Below are positions 32,838 through 40,045 of a DNA stretch of 40,045 nt, one piece after another (within the stretch, counting starts at the first letter, position 1; the number at the start of each line of letters is the position of its first letter). Where the stretch lies: positions 1 through 40,045 of the forward strand of contig CACZUK010000007.1 of the NCBI GenBank assembly GCA_902784305.1, written 5' to 3'. The notes beneath the pieces are model-generated. The model was not told the origin of the DNA. It was given only the letters and a program-made list of their open reading frames with translations, and made no database searches. Source of the stretch: Oscillospiraceae bacterium (GTDB taxonomy: Bacteria > Bacillota > Clostridia > Oscillospirales > Oscillospiraceae). The position numbers and the translations under genes were made by a program.

Positions 32838-33338
32838 ATGAGACTGGAACTCAAGGACATCATTTATACTCCCGGCGCGAGCCTCCCCTTCTCCTGTGAG
32901 ATGGATTTGTCCGCGCTGGATTTTTACGGCGAGCGCCCTCTGGCTGAGCCAGTGCGGGTGCAGGGCGTCGTCCGCAATCGGGCGGGTCTGCTGGAGCTGG
33001 ACGCCGAGGCGGTGACCAATTGTCATCTGCGCTGCGCCAGCTGCGGAAAGGCCTTCGAGCGCCTGCTCACCGTCCCCATCCAGTTTTTACTGGCCACCAA
33101 GCTCGAAAACGAAGAGGACGAGGACATTCTGCCGCTGAACGGGACCGGCCTGGAGCTGGACCCGGTGGTGACGGATGAGGTCATCTTCGCAATGGATACA
33201 AAGTCCCTGTGCCGGGAGGACTGCAAGGGCCGCTGCCCCAGATGCGGCAAGGACCTCAACGAGGGCCCCTGCTCCTGCAAGCCGGAGGTTGACCCCCGGT
33301 GGGCCGCTCTGAGTGCTCTCCTGGACCGGGATGAATGA
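32838..33338 (+). CDS. DUF177 (YceD) family protein
   Basis: This 166-residue protein has the DUF177 pattern: EAVTNCHLRCASCGKAFERLLTVP (about 58-81, with a Cys66-x2-Cys69 pair), an acidic middle, and a cysteine-rich end (Cys125, Cys129, Cys133, Cys136, Cys145, Cys147) that could bind zinc. The gene directly precedes rpmF, as in most bacteria, and the family is linked to 23S rRNA or large-subunit biogenesis. ATG 32838 is preferred over an earlier in-frame ATG at 32814 because GAGGTG lies just upstream and the family starts at MRLELKD. Confidence 0.92.
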   Translation: MRLELKDIIYTPGASLPFSCEMDLSALDFYGERPLAEPVRVQGVVRNRAGLLELDAEAVTNCHLRCASCGKAFERLLTVPIQFLLATKLENEEDEDILPLNGTGLELDPVVTDEVIFAMDTKSLCREDCKGRCPRCGKDLNEGPCSCKPEVDPRWAALSALLDRDE

Positions 33339-33371
33339 AAGGAACAGATGATTTGACAGGAGGTGTCATAG

Positions 33372-33560
33372 ATGGCAGTCCCCAAGAGAAAAGTGTCCAA
33401 GGCCAGACGCGACAAGCGCCGCGCCAACTGGAAGCTGGCCGCTCCCCAGCTGGTGCGTTGCGAGTGTGGTGCTTACCGCATGCCTCACCGCATTTGCCCC
33501 TCCTGCGGCGCTTACAATGGGCGTTCCTACGCGAAGGTCGAGGCCAACGCCGCCGAGTGA
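33372..33560 (+). CDS. rpmF: 50S ribosomal protein L32
   Basis: This 62-residue protein begins MAVPKRKVSKARRDKRRA, the standard L32 start. It carries the zinc-binding cysteines Cys30, Cys32, Cys42 and Cys45, so it is the cysteine-containing form made under zinc sufficiency. GGAGGTG precedes ATG 33372. It is co-transcribed with the DUF177 gene 33 bases upstream and is followed by a weak terminator. Confidence 0.97.
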   Translation: MAVPKRKVSKARRDKRRANWKLAAPQLVRCECGAYRMPHRICPSCGAYNGRSYAKVEANAAE

Positions 33561-33585
33561 TGTTGACCATCGGATACGAGTAAAG

Positions 33586-33617
33586 GAGTCTGTCTGTGGG
33601 ACAGGCTCTTTACTTTT
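33586..33617 (+). terminator. Weak terminator after rpmF
   Basis: GAGTCTGTC (33586-33594) pairs with GACAGGCTC (33600-33608) with one wobble, then TTTACTTTT. The T tract overlaps the next promoter. Confidence 0.6.
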
Positions 33618-33637
33618 GCCCCGGAATTGGGTAAAAT
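33609..33637 (+). promoter_or_regulatory. Possible promoter of the DUF512 gene
   Basis: TTTACT (33609-33614) and TAAAAT (33632-33637) are 17 bases apart, 39 bases before the GTG start. Confidence 0.45.
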
Positions 33638-33676
33638 AAGGCGTACAGCTTTTTCCAGAGAGGAGGGTTCGAGCGC

Positions 33677-35050
33677 GTGAGCACCATCATTGCCTCCGTG
33701 GACCCCCGCTCCCCCGCCCATCGGCTGGGCCTGCGGAGCGGCGAGCGGCTGCTGGAGGTCAACGGCAAGCCCATTGCGGACGTGCTGGACTACAAATTCT
33801 ACACCTACGACCCCCGCCTCACCCTGCTGGTGGAGGCACCGGACGGCAAGCGGCGCACCGTCCGCGTCCGCAAGGGCGAGGGCGAGGAGCTGGGCCTGAG
33901 CTTTGAGACCTACCTCATGGACAACGCCCACCGCTGCGCCAACAACTGCGTGTTCTGCTTTGTGGACCAGATGCCCAAGGGCCTGCGCAGCACCCTCTAC
34001 TTTAAGGACGACGACGAGCGCCTGAGCTTCCTCATGGGCAACTACGTCACCCTGACCAACCTCTCCCCCAGGGAGATTCAGCGCATCATCGACCTGCGCA
34101 TCTCCCCCATCAACGTCTCCGTCCACACCACCGACCCGGAGCTGCGGGTAAAGATGATGGGCAACCGCTTCGCCGGGCGCAGCGTGGACATCATGCGGCG
34201 CTTCGCGGAGGCGGGCATCCAGATGAACTGCCAGGTGGTGGCCTGTCCCGGCCTCAACGACGGGCCCGCCCTCCAGCGGACCATGGAGGATTTGGTGGCT
34301 ATGCGCGCGGGCGTTTCCAGCTGCGCCATCGTGCCCGTGGGTTTGACAAAGTACCGGGAAGGGCTCTTCCCCCTGCGCTCCTACACCGCCCGGGAGGCCG
34401 CGGCGGTGCTGGACCAGGTGGAATCCTTCGGGGAGCAATGTCTGGAGCGCTTTGGCCGCAGAATGTTCTGGTGCAGCGATGAGTTCTACCTGCTCGCCGG
34501 GCGGGAGCTGCCCCCGGACGAGTTTTATGACGACTACTGCCAGCTGGAAAACGGCGTCGGGATGCTCCGCCTGCTGGAGGTGGAGTTCCGGGGCGCGCTG
34601 CGGGTCTACGAGGGCGAGCCCTGCTCCCCCACCCCCTACGCCGTCGCCACGGGCAAGGCCGCCGCGCCGCTGCTCTCCCGCCTCTGTGCCCAGGCGGACG
34701 GGCAGTTTGCCTGCTCCGGCCGGGTCTACACCATTGAAAATGACTTCTTCGGGCCGGAAATCACCGTGGCCGGGCTCATCACCGGCCGGGACCTCATCGC
34801 TCAGCTCAAGGGCAAGGAGTTGGGCGAGCGGCTGCTGCTGCCCGAGTGCATGCTGCGCTACCATCAGAACGTGTTTCTCGACGACGTGACGGTGGAGCAG
34901 GTGCAGGAGGCTCTGGGCGTGCCGCTGACCTTTGTGCCCTCTGACGGCTTTAAGCTGCTGGAGGCGATTTTGCAGGTGGAGGGCGGAGAAGAGCCTGAGG
35001 AAGACGAGTATTTCGCTGAGGATGACGAATACTTTCTGTATAATCCCTGA
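33677..35050 (+). CDS. DUF512 / PDZ-radical SAM protein
   Basis: This 457-residue protein has an N-terminal PDZ-like domain (2-60, SVDPRSPAHRLGLRSGERLLEVNG), a radical SAM-type cluster motif Cys87-x3-Cys91-x2-Cys94 in CANNCVFCFVDQMPKG, a barrel with SPINVSVHTTDPELR, and the C-terminal DUF512 region ending in an acidic tail. The family is widespread in Clostridia and its substrate is unknown. The conserved place beside der and ribosomal genes hints at a link to translation (inference). GTG 33677 follows GAGGAGGG with 10 bases between. Confidence 0.9.
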   Translation: MSTIIASVDPRSPAHRLGLRSGERLLEVNGKPIADVLDYKFYTYDPRLTLLVEAPDGKRRTVRVRKGEGEELGLSFETYLMDNAHRCANNCVFCFVDQMPKGLRSTLYFKDDDERLSFLMGNYVTLTNLSPREIQRIIDLRISPINVSVHTTDPELRVKMMGNRFAGRSVDIMRRFAEAGIQMNCQVVACPGLNDGPALQRTMEDLVAMRAGVSSCAIVPVGLTKYREGLFPLRSYTAREAAAVLDQVESFGEQCLERFGRRMFWCSDEFYLLAGRELPPDEFYDDYCQLENGVGMLRLLEVEFRGALRVYEGEPCSPTPYAVATGKAAAPLLSRLCAQADGQFACSGRVYTIENDFFGPEITVAGLITGRDLIAQLKGKELGERLLLPECMLRYHQNVFLDDVTVEQVQEALGVPLTFVPSDGFKLLEAILQVEGGEEPEEDEYFAEDDEYFLYNP

Positions 35051-35224
35051 ATAATGTACAAAACCAGAATCAAAGTGGACACCGACGAATCCTTCAGCAG
35101 GTTTCCACTATCGCACTCCATTTACTGTCCGAGGCAGTTTTCCCCTCGGCGGCCCTCACGGTTCCCTGTGATGCATCTCTCGGAGCCGCCGACGGGCGAA
35201 GCGATTGAAAAAGGAAGTGATACT

Positions 35225-36565
35225 ATGGCAAAGCCTTTGGTGGCTATTGTGGGCCGGCCCAATGTGGGCAAGTCCATGCTGTTCAACAAGCTGTGCGGTC
35301 AGCGCCTGTCCATCGTCGAGGACACCCCCGGCGTGACCCGGGACCGCCTCTACGCCGAGTGCGAGTGGGCCGGACGCAGCTTCACCATCGTCGATACCGG
35401 CGGCATCGAGCCGCGCAATGACAGCGAAATCCTGCAATTCATGCGCGCCCAGGCGGAAATCGCCATCGAAAACGCGGACGTCATCGTGCTGGTGTGCGAC
35501 ATCCGCACCGGCGTCACCGCCGCCGACGAGGACGTGGCCCGCCTGCTCCAGCGCTCCGGCAAGCCCGTGGTGCTGGCGGTCAACAAGGCCGACGGCGTGG
35601 GCGCTCACGCCCTGAACGCGGACATCTATGAGTTCTACAACCTGGGTTTGGGCGACCCCATCGGCATCAGCGCCATCCACGGCATCGGCCTGGACGACAT
35701 GCTGGAGGCGTGCGTGGAGCACTTCCCCGAGGCCCAGGAGGAGGAGGAGAACGACGATGTCATCCGCGTGGCCATCATCGGCAAGCCCAATGTGGGCAAG
35801 TCCTCCCTGGTGAACCGGATTCTGGGCGAGGAGCGGGTCATCGTGTCCAACATGGCCGGCACCACCCGGGACGCCGTGGACAGCTACTTCGAGAACGAGC
35901 AGGGCAAATACTGCTTCATCGACACCGCGGGCATGCGCAAAAAGTCCCGGGTCAACGACCGGGTGGAGCAGTTTTCCGTGCTGCGCGCCACCATGGCCAT
36001 CGACCGCGCCGATGTGTGCCTCATCCTCATCGACGCCCACGAGGGCGTGACGGAGCAGGACACCAAGGTGGCCGGTCTGGCCCACGATGCCGGCAAGGCC
36101 AGCATCATCGTGGTGAACAAGTGGGACGACATCGAAAAAGATGACAAGACCATGAAGCGCATGACCGACGAAATTCGGCAGGATTTGTCCTATATGACCT
36201 ACGCGCCGGTTTTGTTCATCTCCGCCCTGACGGGACAGCGGGTGCAGAAGCTCTTCGGGCTCATCAACCGGGTCCATGAGATGTCCCTGCTGCGCATCCG
36301 CACCGGCGTGCTCAACAGCGTGCTGGCGGAGGCCACCACCCGGGTGCAGCCCCCCACGGACCGGGGTCGGCGCCTGAAAATCTTCTATATGACCCAGGCC
36401 GGGGTGCAGCCACCCACCTTTGTGTGCTTCTGCAACGAGGCGAAGCTGTTCCACTTCTCCTACCAGCGCTATCTGGAGAATCAGATTCGCTCCACCTTTG
36501 CTCTGGAGGGAACCCCCATCCGCATGGTCATTCGGGAGCGAAACGAGAAGGAGGCCGAAAAATGA
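35225..36565 (+). CDS. der: Ribosome biogenesis GTPase Der
   Basis: This 446-residue GTPase has two G domains in tandem, diagnostic of Der/EngA. The first P-loop is GRPNVGKS (about 10-17) and the second GKPNVGKS (186-193), each followed by DTxG and NKxD motifs (NKAD and NKWD). A KH-like C-terminal domain (about 360-446) binds rRNA in large-subunit assembly. The start at 35225 is set by AAAGGAAGTGAT upstream; the frame stays open from 35054, but those residues are not family-like. It overlaps plsY by four bases. Confidence 0.97.
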   Translation: MAKPLVAIVGRPNVGKSMLFNKLCGQRLSIVEDTPGVTRDRLYAECEWAGRSFTIVDTGGIEPRNDSEILQFMRAQAEIAIENADVIVLVCDIRTGVTAADEDVARLLQRSGKPVVLAVNKADGVGAHALNADIYEFYNLGLGDPIGISAIHGIGLDDMLEACVEHFPEAQEEEENDDVIRVAIIGKPNVGKSSLVNRILGEERVIVSNMAGTTRDAVDSYFENEQGKYCFIDTAGMRKKSRVNDRVEQFSVLRATMAIDRADVCLILIDAHEGVTEQDTKVAGLAHDAGKASIIVVNKWDDIEKDDKTMKRMTDEIRQDLSYMTYAPVLFISALTGQRVQKLFGLINRVHEMSLLRIRTGVLNSVLAEATTRVQPPTDRGRRLKIFYMTQAGVQPPTFVCFCNEAKLFHFSYQRYLENQIRSTFALEGTPIRMVIRERNEKEAEK

Positions 36566-37188
36566 TGATTCCGATTCTGGTGACAGCGGCGGTCAGCTAC
36601 CTGCTGGGCTGCTGCAACAGCGCCCTGATTATCTCCAAATACATTCTCCGCGACGACGTGCGCGGCCACGGCAGCGGAAACGCGGGCCTGACCAATTTTT
36701 ACCGCACATTTGGCAAGAAAATGGTGATTTGGGTCATTCTGGGCGACCTTTTGAAGGCCATCGTCTCCTGCCTGCTGGGCGGCTGGCTCATCGGGCCCGC
36801 TCTGGGCGGCGCCGCGGCGGACATCGCCCTGGGCAAGCTGGTGGGCGGCGTGTTCGCCATGCTGGGCCACAGCTTCCCCGCCATGTTCGGCTTCAAGGGC
36901 GGCAAGGGCGTGCTCTGCGGCGCGGGCGTGATTCTGTGCATGGACTGGCGGGTCTCCGCCGTGTGTCTGGGGGTCTTCGCCGTGCTGGTAGCCCTCACCC
37001 GCTGGGTGAGCCTGGGCTCCATGGTGGCCGCGGCCCTGTTCCCCGTCACCTGCTGGTTTGTCTGGCACAGCGCGCCGGTGACGGTTCTAGCGGTGGTCAC
37101 GGGCCTGCTCATCGTGGTGCGCCACAAGGACAACGCCAAGCGCATCGCCCACGGCGAAGAGAATAAGTTTGAGCTGAAAAAAGAGTGA
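36562..37188 (+). CDS. plsY: Acyl-phosphate:glycerol-3-phosphate acyltransferase PlsY
   Basis: This 208-residue membrane enzyme makes lysophosphatidic acid from glycerol 3-phosphate. The conserved loops are GSGNAGLTNFYR (about 37-48) and GHSFPAMFGFKGGKGV (about 102-117), between five or more hydrophobic spans. Its start overlaps the der stop (ATGA) after AAGGAGG. It lies directly before gpsA, which supplies its glycerol 3-phosphate, so enzyme and substrate supply are co-expressed. Confidence 0.96.
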   Translation: MMIPILVTAAVSYLLGCCNSALIISKYILRDDVRGHGSGNAGLTNFYRTFGKKMVIWVILGDLLKAIVSCLLGGWLIGPALGGAAADIALGKLVGGVFAMLGHSFPAMFGFKGGKGVLCGAGVILCMDWRVSAVCLGVFAVLVALTRWVSLGSMVAAALFPVTCWFVWHSAPVTVLAVVTGLLIVVRHKDNAKRIAHGEENKFELKKE

Positions 37189-37214
37189 TTCTGTCAACAA
37201 AGGAGTGTTCTGCT

Positions 37215-38219
37215 ATGAAAATCACAGTATTGGGCTCCGGCGGCTGGGGCACGGCTCTGGCGCTGCTGCTGCTGGAAAACGGCAATGAAGTCACCATGTG
37301 GTCCTGGTGTCAGGAGGAGAGCGACCGGCTGCGGACGAATCGGGAGAATCCCATGCTCGCGGGCGTGACGCTGCCCGAGACCCTGGGCCTGACAGCGGAC
37401 ATGTCCTGTGTGAAGGATTCCGACGTGGTGCTGCTGGCGACGCCCTCCTTCGCGGTGCGCTCCACCGCGGCTCAGCTCAAGAGCCTGGCCCGGCCCGGCA
37501 CGGTGCTGGTCAGCGTGGGCAAGGGCTTTGAGAAGGGCACCTCCCTGACCCTCAGCCAGGTCATCCGCTCCGAGGTGGGCGACACCTGCCCGGTGGTGGT
37601 GCTCTGCGGCCCCACCCACGCCGAGGAGGTGGGCAGAGGCGTGCCCACAGCCATTGTGGCCGCCAGCGCGGACAAGCGGGCGGCGGAGCTGGTCCAGGAT
37701 CTGTTCATGAGCCCCCGGTTCCGGGTGTACACCTCTTCCGATGTGGTGGGCTGTGAGATCGGCGCGGGCCTGAAGAACGTCATCGCCCTGTGTGCGGGCG
37801 TCATCGACGGCATGGGCTACGGCGACAACACCCGGGCCATGCTCATGACCCGCGGCCTGACGGAGATGGCGCGTCTGGGCACGGCCATGGGCGGCGACCA
37901 GCGCACCTTTGCGGGCCTGACCGGCGTGGGCGACCTGATTGTCACCTGCACCAGCGTCCACTCCCGGAACCACACCTACGGCGAGATGATCGGCAAGGGC
38001 AAGGACCCCCAGGAGGCCATGGAGGCCATGAACGGCAAGGTCGTGGAGGGCTACTACGCCGCCGCCACCGGCATGGAGCTGGCCCGGAAGTTCGGCGTAG
38101 AGCTGCCCATCACCCGCGCGGCCTACGAGGTGCTCTACGAGGGCAAGGCTGTGAAGGACGAGTTCCACAAGCTCATGACCCGCCGGAAGAACCACGAGGT
38201 CGAGGACGCCTGGGTGTAA
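37215..38219 (+). CDS. gpsA: Glycerol-3-phosphate dehydrogenase (NAD(P)+)
   Basis: This 334-residue enzyme reduces dihydroxyacetone phosphate to glycerol 3-phosphate for phospholipid synthesis. The dinucleotide motif GSGGWGTALALLL lies at 7-19, GPTHAEEVGRGVPT near 138-151, and the catalytic lysine region GLKNVIALCAGVIDGMGYG near 184-202. ATG 37215 follows AAAGGAG; an upstream in-frame start at 37185 overlaps plsY and lacks a ribosome site. It is last in der-plsY-gpsA. Confidence 0.96.
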   Translation: MKITVLGSGGWGTALALLLLENGNEVTMWSWCQEESDRLRTNRENPMLAGVTLPETLGLTADMSCVKDSDVVLLATPSFAVRSTAAQLKSLARPGTVLVSVGKGFEKGTSLTLSQVIRSEVGDTCPVVVLCGPTHAEEVGRGVPTAIVAASADKRAAELVQDLFMSPRFRVYTSSDVVGCEIGAGLKNVIALCAGVIDGMGYGDNTRAMLMTRGLTEMARLGTAMGGDQRTFAGLTGVGDLIVTCTSVHSRNHTYGEMIGKGKDPQEAMEAMNGKVVEGYYAAATGMELARKFGVELPITRAAYEVLYEGKAVKDEFHKLMTRRKNHEVEDAWV

Positions 38220-38272
38220 GGCGGACTGCCTCCGCGGACAAGCTCCCGGAGACTGTCCGTGGTTACCGGACT

Positions 38273-38450
38273 CCCGGACAAGGCTGTTTGTGATTGTTTT
38301 CCGCAGTTTGTCCGGGTCTTGGAGCCTGTGCGTTGTGGCAGACTGTGCCGTGAGGCGGATTGTGTCCCTTACACCGCGCCTCAAACCGGAAAATGGTTTC
38401 CAACGTGGAAGCTGATTGAGCAATCAGTCGGCTTCCACGTTTGTTTTTTT
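38273..38450 (+). terminator. Structured spacer with terminator after gpsA
   Basis: The 307-base spacer 38220-38526 has a 9-bp inverted repeat (CCCGGACAA at 38273-38281 with 38308-38316) and, at 38402-38441, an 11-bp stem AACGTGGAAGC/GCTTCCACGTT with a nested TGATTG/CAATCA stem, followed by TTTG and seven T. The latter is a convincing terminator. No gene is supported in this spacer. Confidence 0.8.
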
Positions 38451-38491
38451 CCTGGCAGCAGCTTGGGGTGGCGTTGAAGGCTTTTTTATGG

Positions 38492-38497
38492 TATAAT
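38492..38497 (+). promoter_or_regulatory. Extended -10 promoter of the M18 aminopeptidase
   Basis: ATGGTATAAT contains an extended -10 element. The -35 region is poor. It lies 29 bases before the start codon. Confidence 0.55.
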
Positions 38498-38526
38498 CAG
38501 GAAAAACCCCCGAAAGAAGGATTGTC

Positions 38527-39816
38527 ATGCACAACGAAACCGCCCACGCCCTGCTGGAGTTCATTCGCCGCAGTCCCAGCTGCTACCATGTGGTGGAAAA
38601 CCTGAAGGGGATGCTGGAGGACTTCCGGCTCCTGCGGGAAGAGGACGCCTGGACGCTGGAGCCGGGCAGGCGCTACTGTATCACTCGGAACGGCTCCTCC
38701 CTCATCGCCATCCGGCTCCCCAGAGGACCGCTGAACCGGCTGCGCATCGCCGCCGCACACAGCGACTTCCCCTCCTTCAAGCTCAAGCCCAACGCGGAGC
38801 TGGTTCAGGAGGGCTATCGGAAGCTGAACACAGAGAAATACGGCGGCGTACTGTTTTCCCCCTGGCTGGACCGGCCCCTGTCCGCGGCGGGCCGGGTGAT
38901 GGTGCGCTCCGGGTCCGGTCTGGCTGTGCGGCTGGTGAACCTTGACCGGGACCTGTGCCTGATTCCCAGTCTCGCCATTCACATGGACCGCACGCTCAAC
39001 GATGGGTATGCGTTCAATCCTCAGGTGGACCTGCTGCCCCTGCTGGGAGAGGCGGATTCCGGTCCGGCTTTTCTCTCCCTGCTGGCACAGGAGGTCGGTG
39101 TGGAACCGGGAGACGTGCTGGACTACGACCTCTACCTCTACAACCGGACCCCTGGCACCATCTGGGGTGCCCGTGGGGAGTACCTGTCCACCCGCTCTTT
39201 GGACGATTTGCAGTGTGTGTGGCCTCTGGCACAGGGCTTTCTGCGCTGTGAGGAGAGTGAGGACTGCGGCGCTGTGCTGTGCGTTTTCGACAGCGAGGAG
39301 GTGGGCAGCGGCTCCAGGCAGGGCGCCGGCTCCACCTTCCTCACGGACGTGCTGGAGCGCGTTTTTGCGGCGCTGGGGCTGGATGCCCAGACACGCAGGC
39401 GGATTCTGGCCCGGAGCACTCTGGTCAGCGCGGACAACGCCCACGCGGTTCATCCCAACCGCCCGGAGAAGGCAGACCCCACCAATCGGCCGCGTCTGAA
39501 CGGCGGAATCGTGCTCAAATACAATGCCGCGCAGCGCTACACCACGGACGCGCTCTCCGCCGCCTGGTTCAAGCTGCTGTGTGAGGCCGCACAGGTGCCG
39601 TGGCAGAGCTACGTCAATCGCTCGGACGTGCTGGGCGGAACCACCCTGGGCTGCATCGCCCTGCGGCGGCTGGGAATCAGCGCCATTGACATCGGCCTGC
39701 CGCAGTTGGCCATGCACTCCCCCTATGAGACTGCGGGCGTGCGGGACACGGAGTATCTGCTGCGGGCTATGAGCGTGTATTTCAGCGGCACGGGCGTTCC
39801 CACGGAGCTGAGCTGA
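38527..39816 (+). CDS. apeB: M18 family aminopeptidase
   Basis: This 429-residue zinc aminopeptidase removes N-terminal residues from peptides in the cytosol. Metal-site segments are AAAHSDFPSFKLKP (His78, Asp80), DSEEVGSGSRQGAGS (the Glu-Glu pair near 256-257), STLVSADNAHAVHPN and the C-terminal GLPQLAMHSPYE. Length is typical of the bacterial family. AGAAGGA precedes ATG 38527. It appears to be a single-gene unit. Confidence 0.95.
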   Translation: MHNETAHALLEFIRRSPSCYHVVENLKGMLEDFRLLREEDAWTLEPGRRYCITRNGSSLIAIRLPRGPLNRLRIAAAHSDFPSFKLKPNAELVQEGYRKLNTEKYGGVLFSPWLDRPLSAAGRVMVRSGSGLAVRLVNLDRDLCLIPSLAIHMDRTLNDGYAFNPQVDLLPLLGEADSGPAFLSLLAQEVGVEPGDVLDYDLYLYNRTPGTIWGARGEYLSTRSLDDLQCVWPLAQGFLRCEESEDCGAVLCVFDSEEVGSGSRQGAGSTFLTDVLERVFAALGLDAQTRRRILARSTLVSADNAHAVHPNRPEKADPTNRPRLNGGIVLKYNAAQRYTTDALSAAWFKLLCEAAQVPWQSYVNRSDVLGGTTLGCIALRRLGISAIDIGLPQLAMHSPYETAGVRDTEYLLRAMSVYFSGTGVPTELS

Positions 39817-39878
39817 CGCGCTTTCCGTCATTCTCATACGATGTCTCCAAAAGTGTTGAAAAAAAATGAAAAAAAGGC

Positions 39879-39907
39879 TTGACAAGCGCCCGCATTGATG
39901 GTATCAT
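39879..39907 (+). promoter_or_regulatory. Promoter of tRNA-Leu(CAG)
   Basis: TTGACA (39879-39884) and TATCAT (39902-39907) are 17 bases apart, about 47 bases before the tRNA. Confidence 0.85.
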
Positions 39908-39954
39908 ACCCCTTGCAGTGAGCAAGAGTCGCCTGCGATACACCGTTTTTCGAT

Positions 39955-40042
39955 GCGCGAGTGGTGGAATTGGTAGACTCGCTGGCTTCAGGTGCCAGTG
40001 CTCTTTACGGGCGTGCGGGTTCGACTCCCGCCTCGCGCACCA
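39955..40042 (+). tRNA. tRNA-Leu (anticodon CAG)
   Basis: This class II tRNA has the acceptor stem GCGCGAG/CTCGCGC, discriminator A and an encoded CCA end (40040-40042). The anticodon loop TTCAGGT reads CAG, and there is a long variable arm and a T arm with GGTTCGA. Unlike tRNA-Leu(CAA) at 7075, its CCA is in the gene. Confidence 0.96.
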
Positions 40043-40045
40043 ACC

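Noticed and set aside
1..40045. CRISPR array or defence island
   Set aside because: No regularly spaced repeats and no cas or other defence genes were seen. The recombinases belong to a mobile element.

Overview
This is a chromosomal window from a GC-rich, low-complexity-rich member of the Clostridia. The gene content (TIGR04086 next to yajC, PheB-hom-lysC, DUF177-rpmF, DUF512 radical SAM, der-plsY-gpsA, ruvX-DUF1292, a 6S-like RNA) and the strong Shine-Dalgarno sites fit a gut Oscillospiraceae-type bacterium. The placement is inferred from gene families and base composition, not from a marker search.

Layout. Positions 1-5827 are the right part of a mobile element: a DUF6870 gene followed by three overlapping large serine recombinases. 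This element abuts a tyrosine integrase (5840-6871) that has lost its N-terminal arm-binding domain, so the serine-recombinase element appears to have landed inside an older integrative element sitting beside tRNA-Leu(CAA) (7075-7158, minus strand). From about 7 kb the window is core chromosome. TIGR04086 (+) converges on yajC (-), and tgt (-) has its own promoter. A co-oriented cluster then runs from 9.7 to 16.5 kb: a Cthe_2159-type carbohydrate-binding protein, a VTC polyphosphate-polymerase-like protein, DUF4956, a ComEC-like metallo-beta-lactamase-fold protein, a CotH kinase with lamin-tail and chitobiase-type domains, and a YgjP-type metallopeptidase. The last four are translationally coupled. 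Next come thioredoxin, a thioredoxin-reductase-like flavoprotein and a class A penicillin-binding protein, all on the minus strand.

At 21-25 kb lies the shikimate operon aroF-aroB-aroA. It is preceded by a short ORF of 30 codons with eight aromatic codons, then a classic intrinsic terminator and competing pairings. This is the most striking regulatory feature here: a candidate ribosome-mediated attenuator. The minus-strand aspartate-family operon pheB-hom-lysC converges on it. Then come a YtvI/AI-2E-type permease whose reading frame runs without a stop into a DUF1292 gene, a 6S-like RNA, a membrane-anchored PrsA/SurA-like foldase with acidic low-complexity inserts, and the ruvX-DUF1292 pair. 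DUF177-rpmF, a DUF512 radical SAM protein, der-plsY-gpsA, an M18 aminopeptidase and tRNA-Leu(CAG) finish the window.

How the genes work together: the core genes cover translation (rpmF, tgt, der, tRNAs), secretion and envelope (yajC, PBP1, foldase, plsY-gpsA), redox (Trx system) and amino-acid synthesis. The CotH/VTC/DUF4956 cluster looks like a dedicated, uncharacterised envelope or surface-modification module and is the best candidate for an undescribed system among the protein-coding genes.
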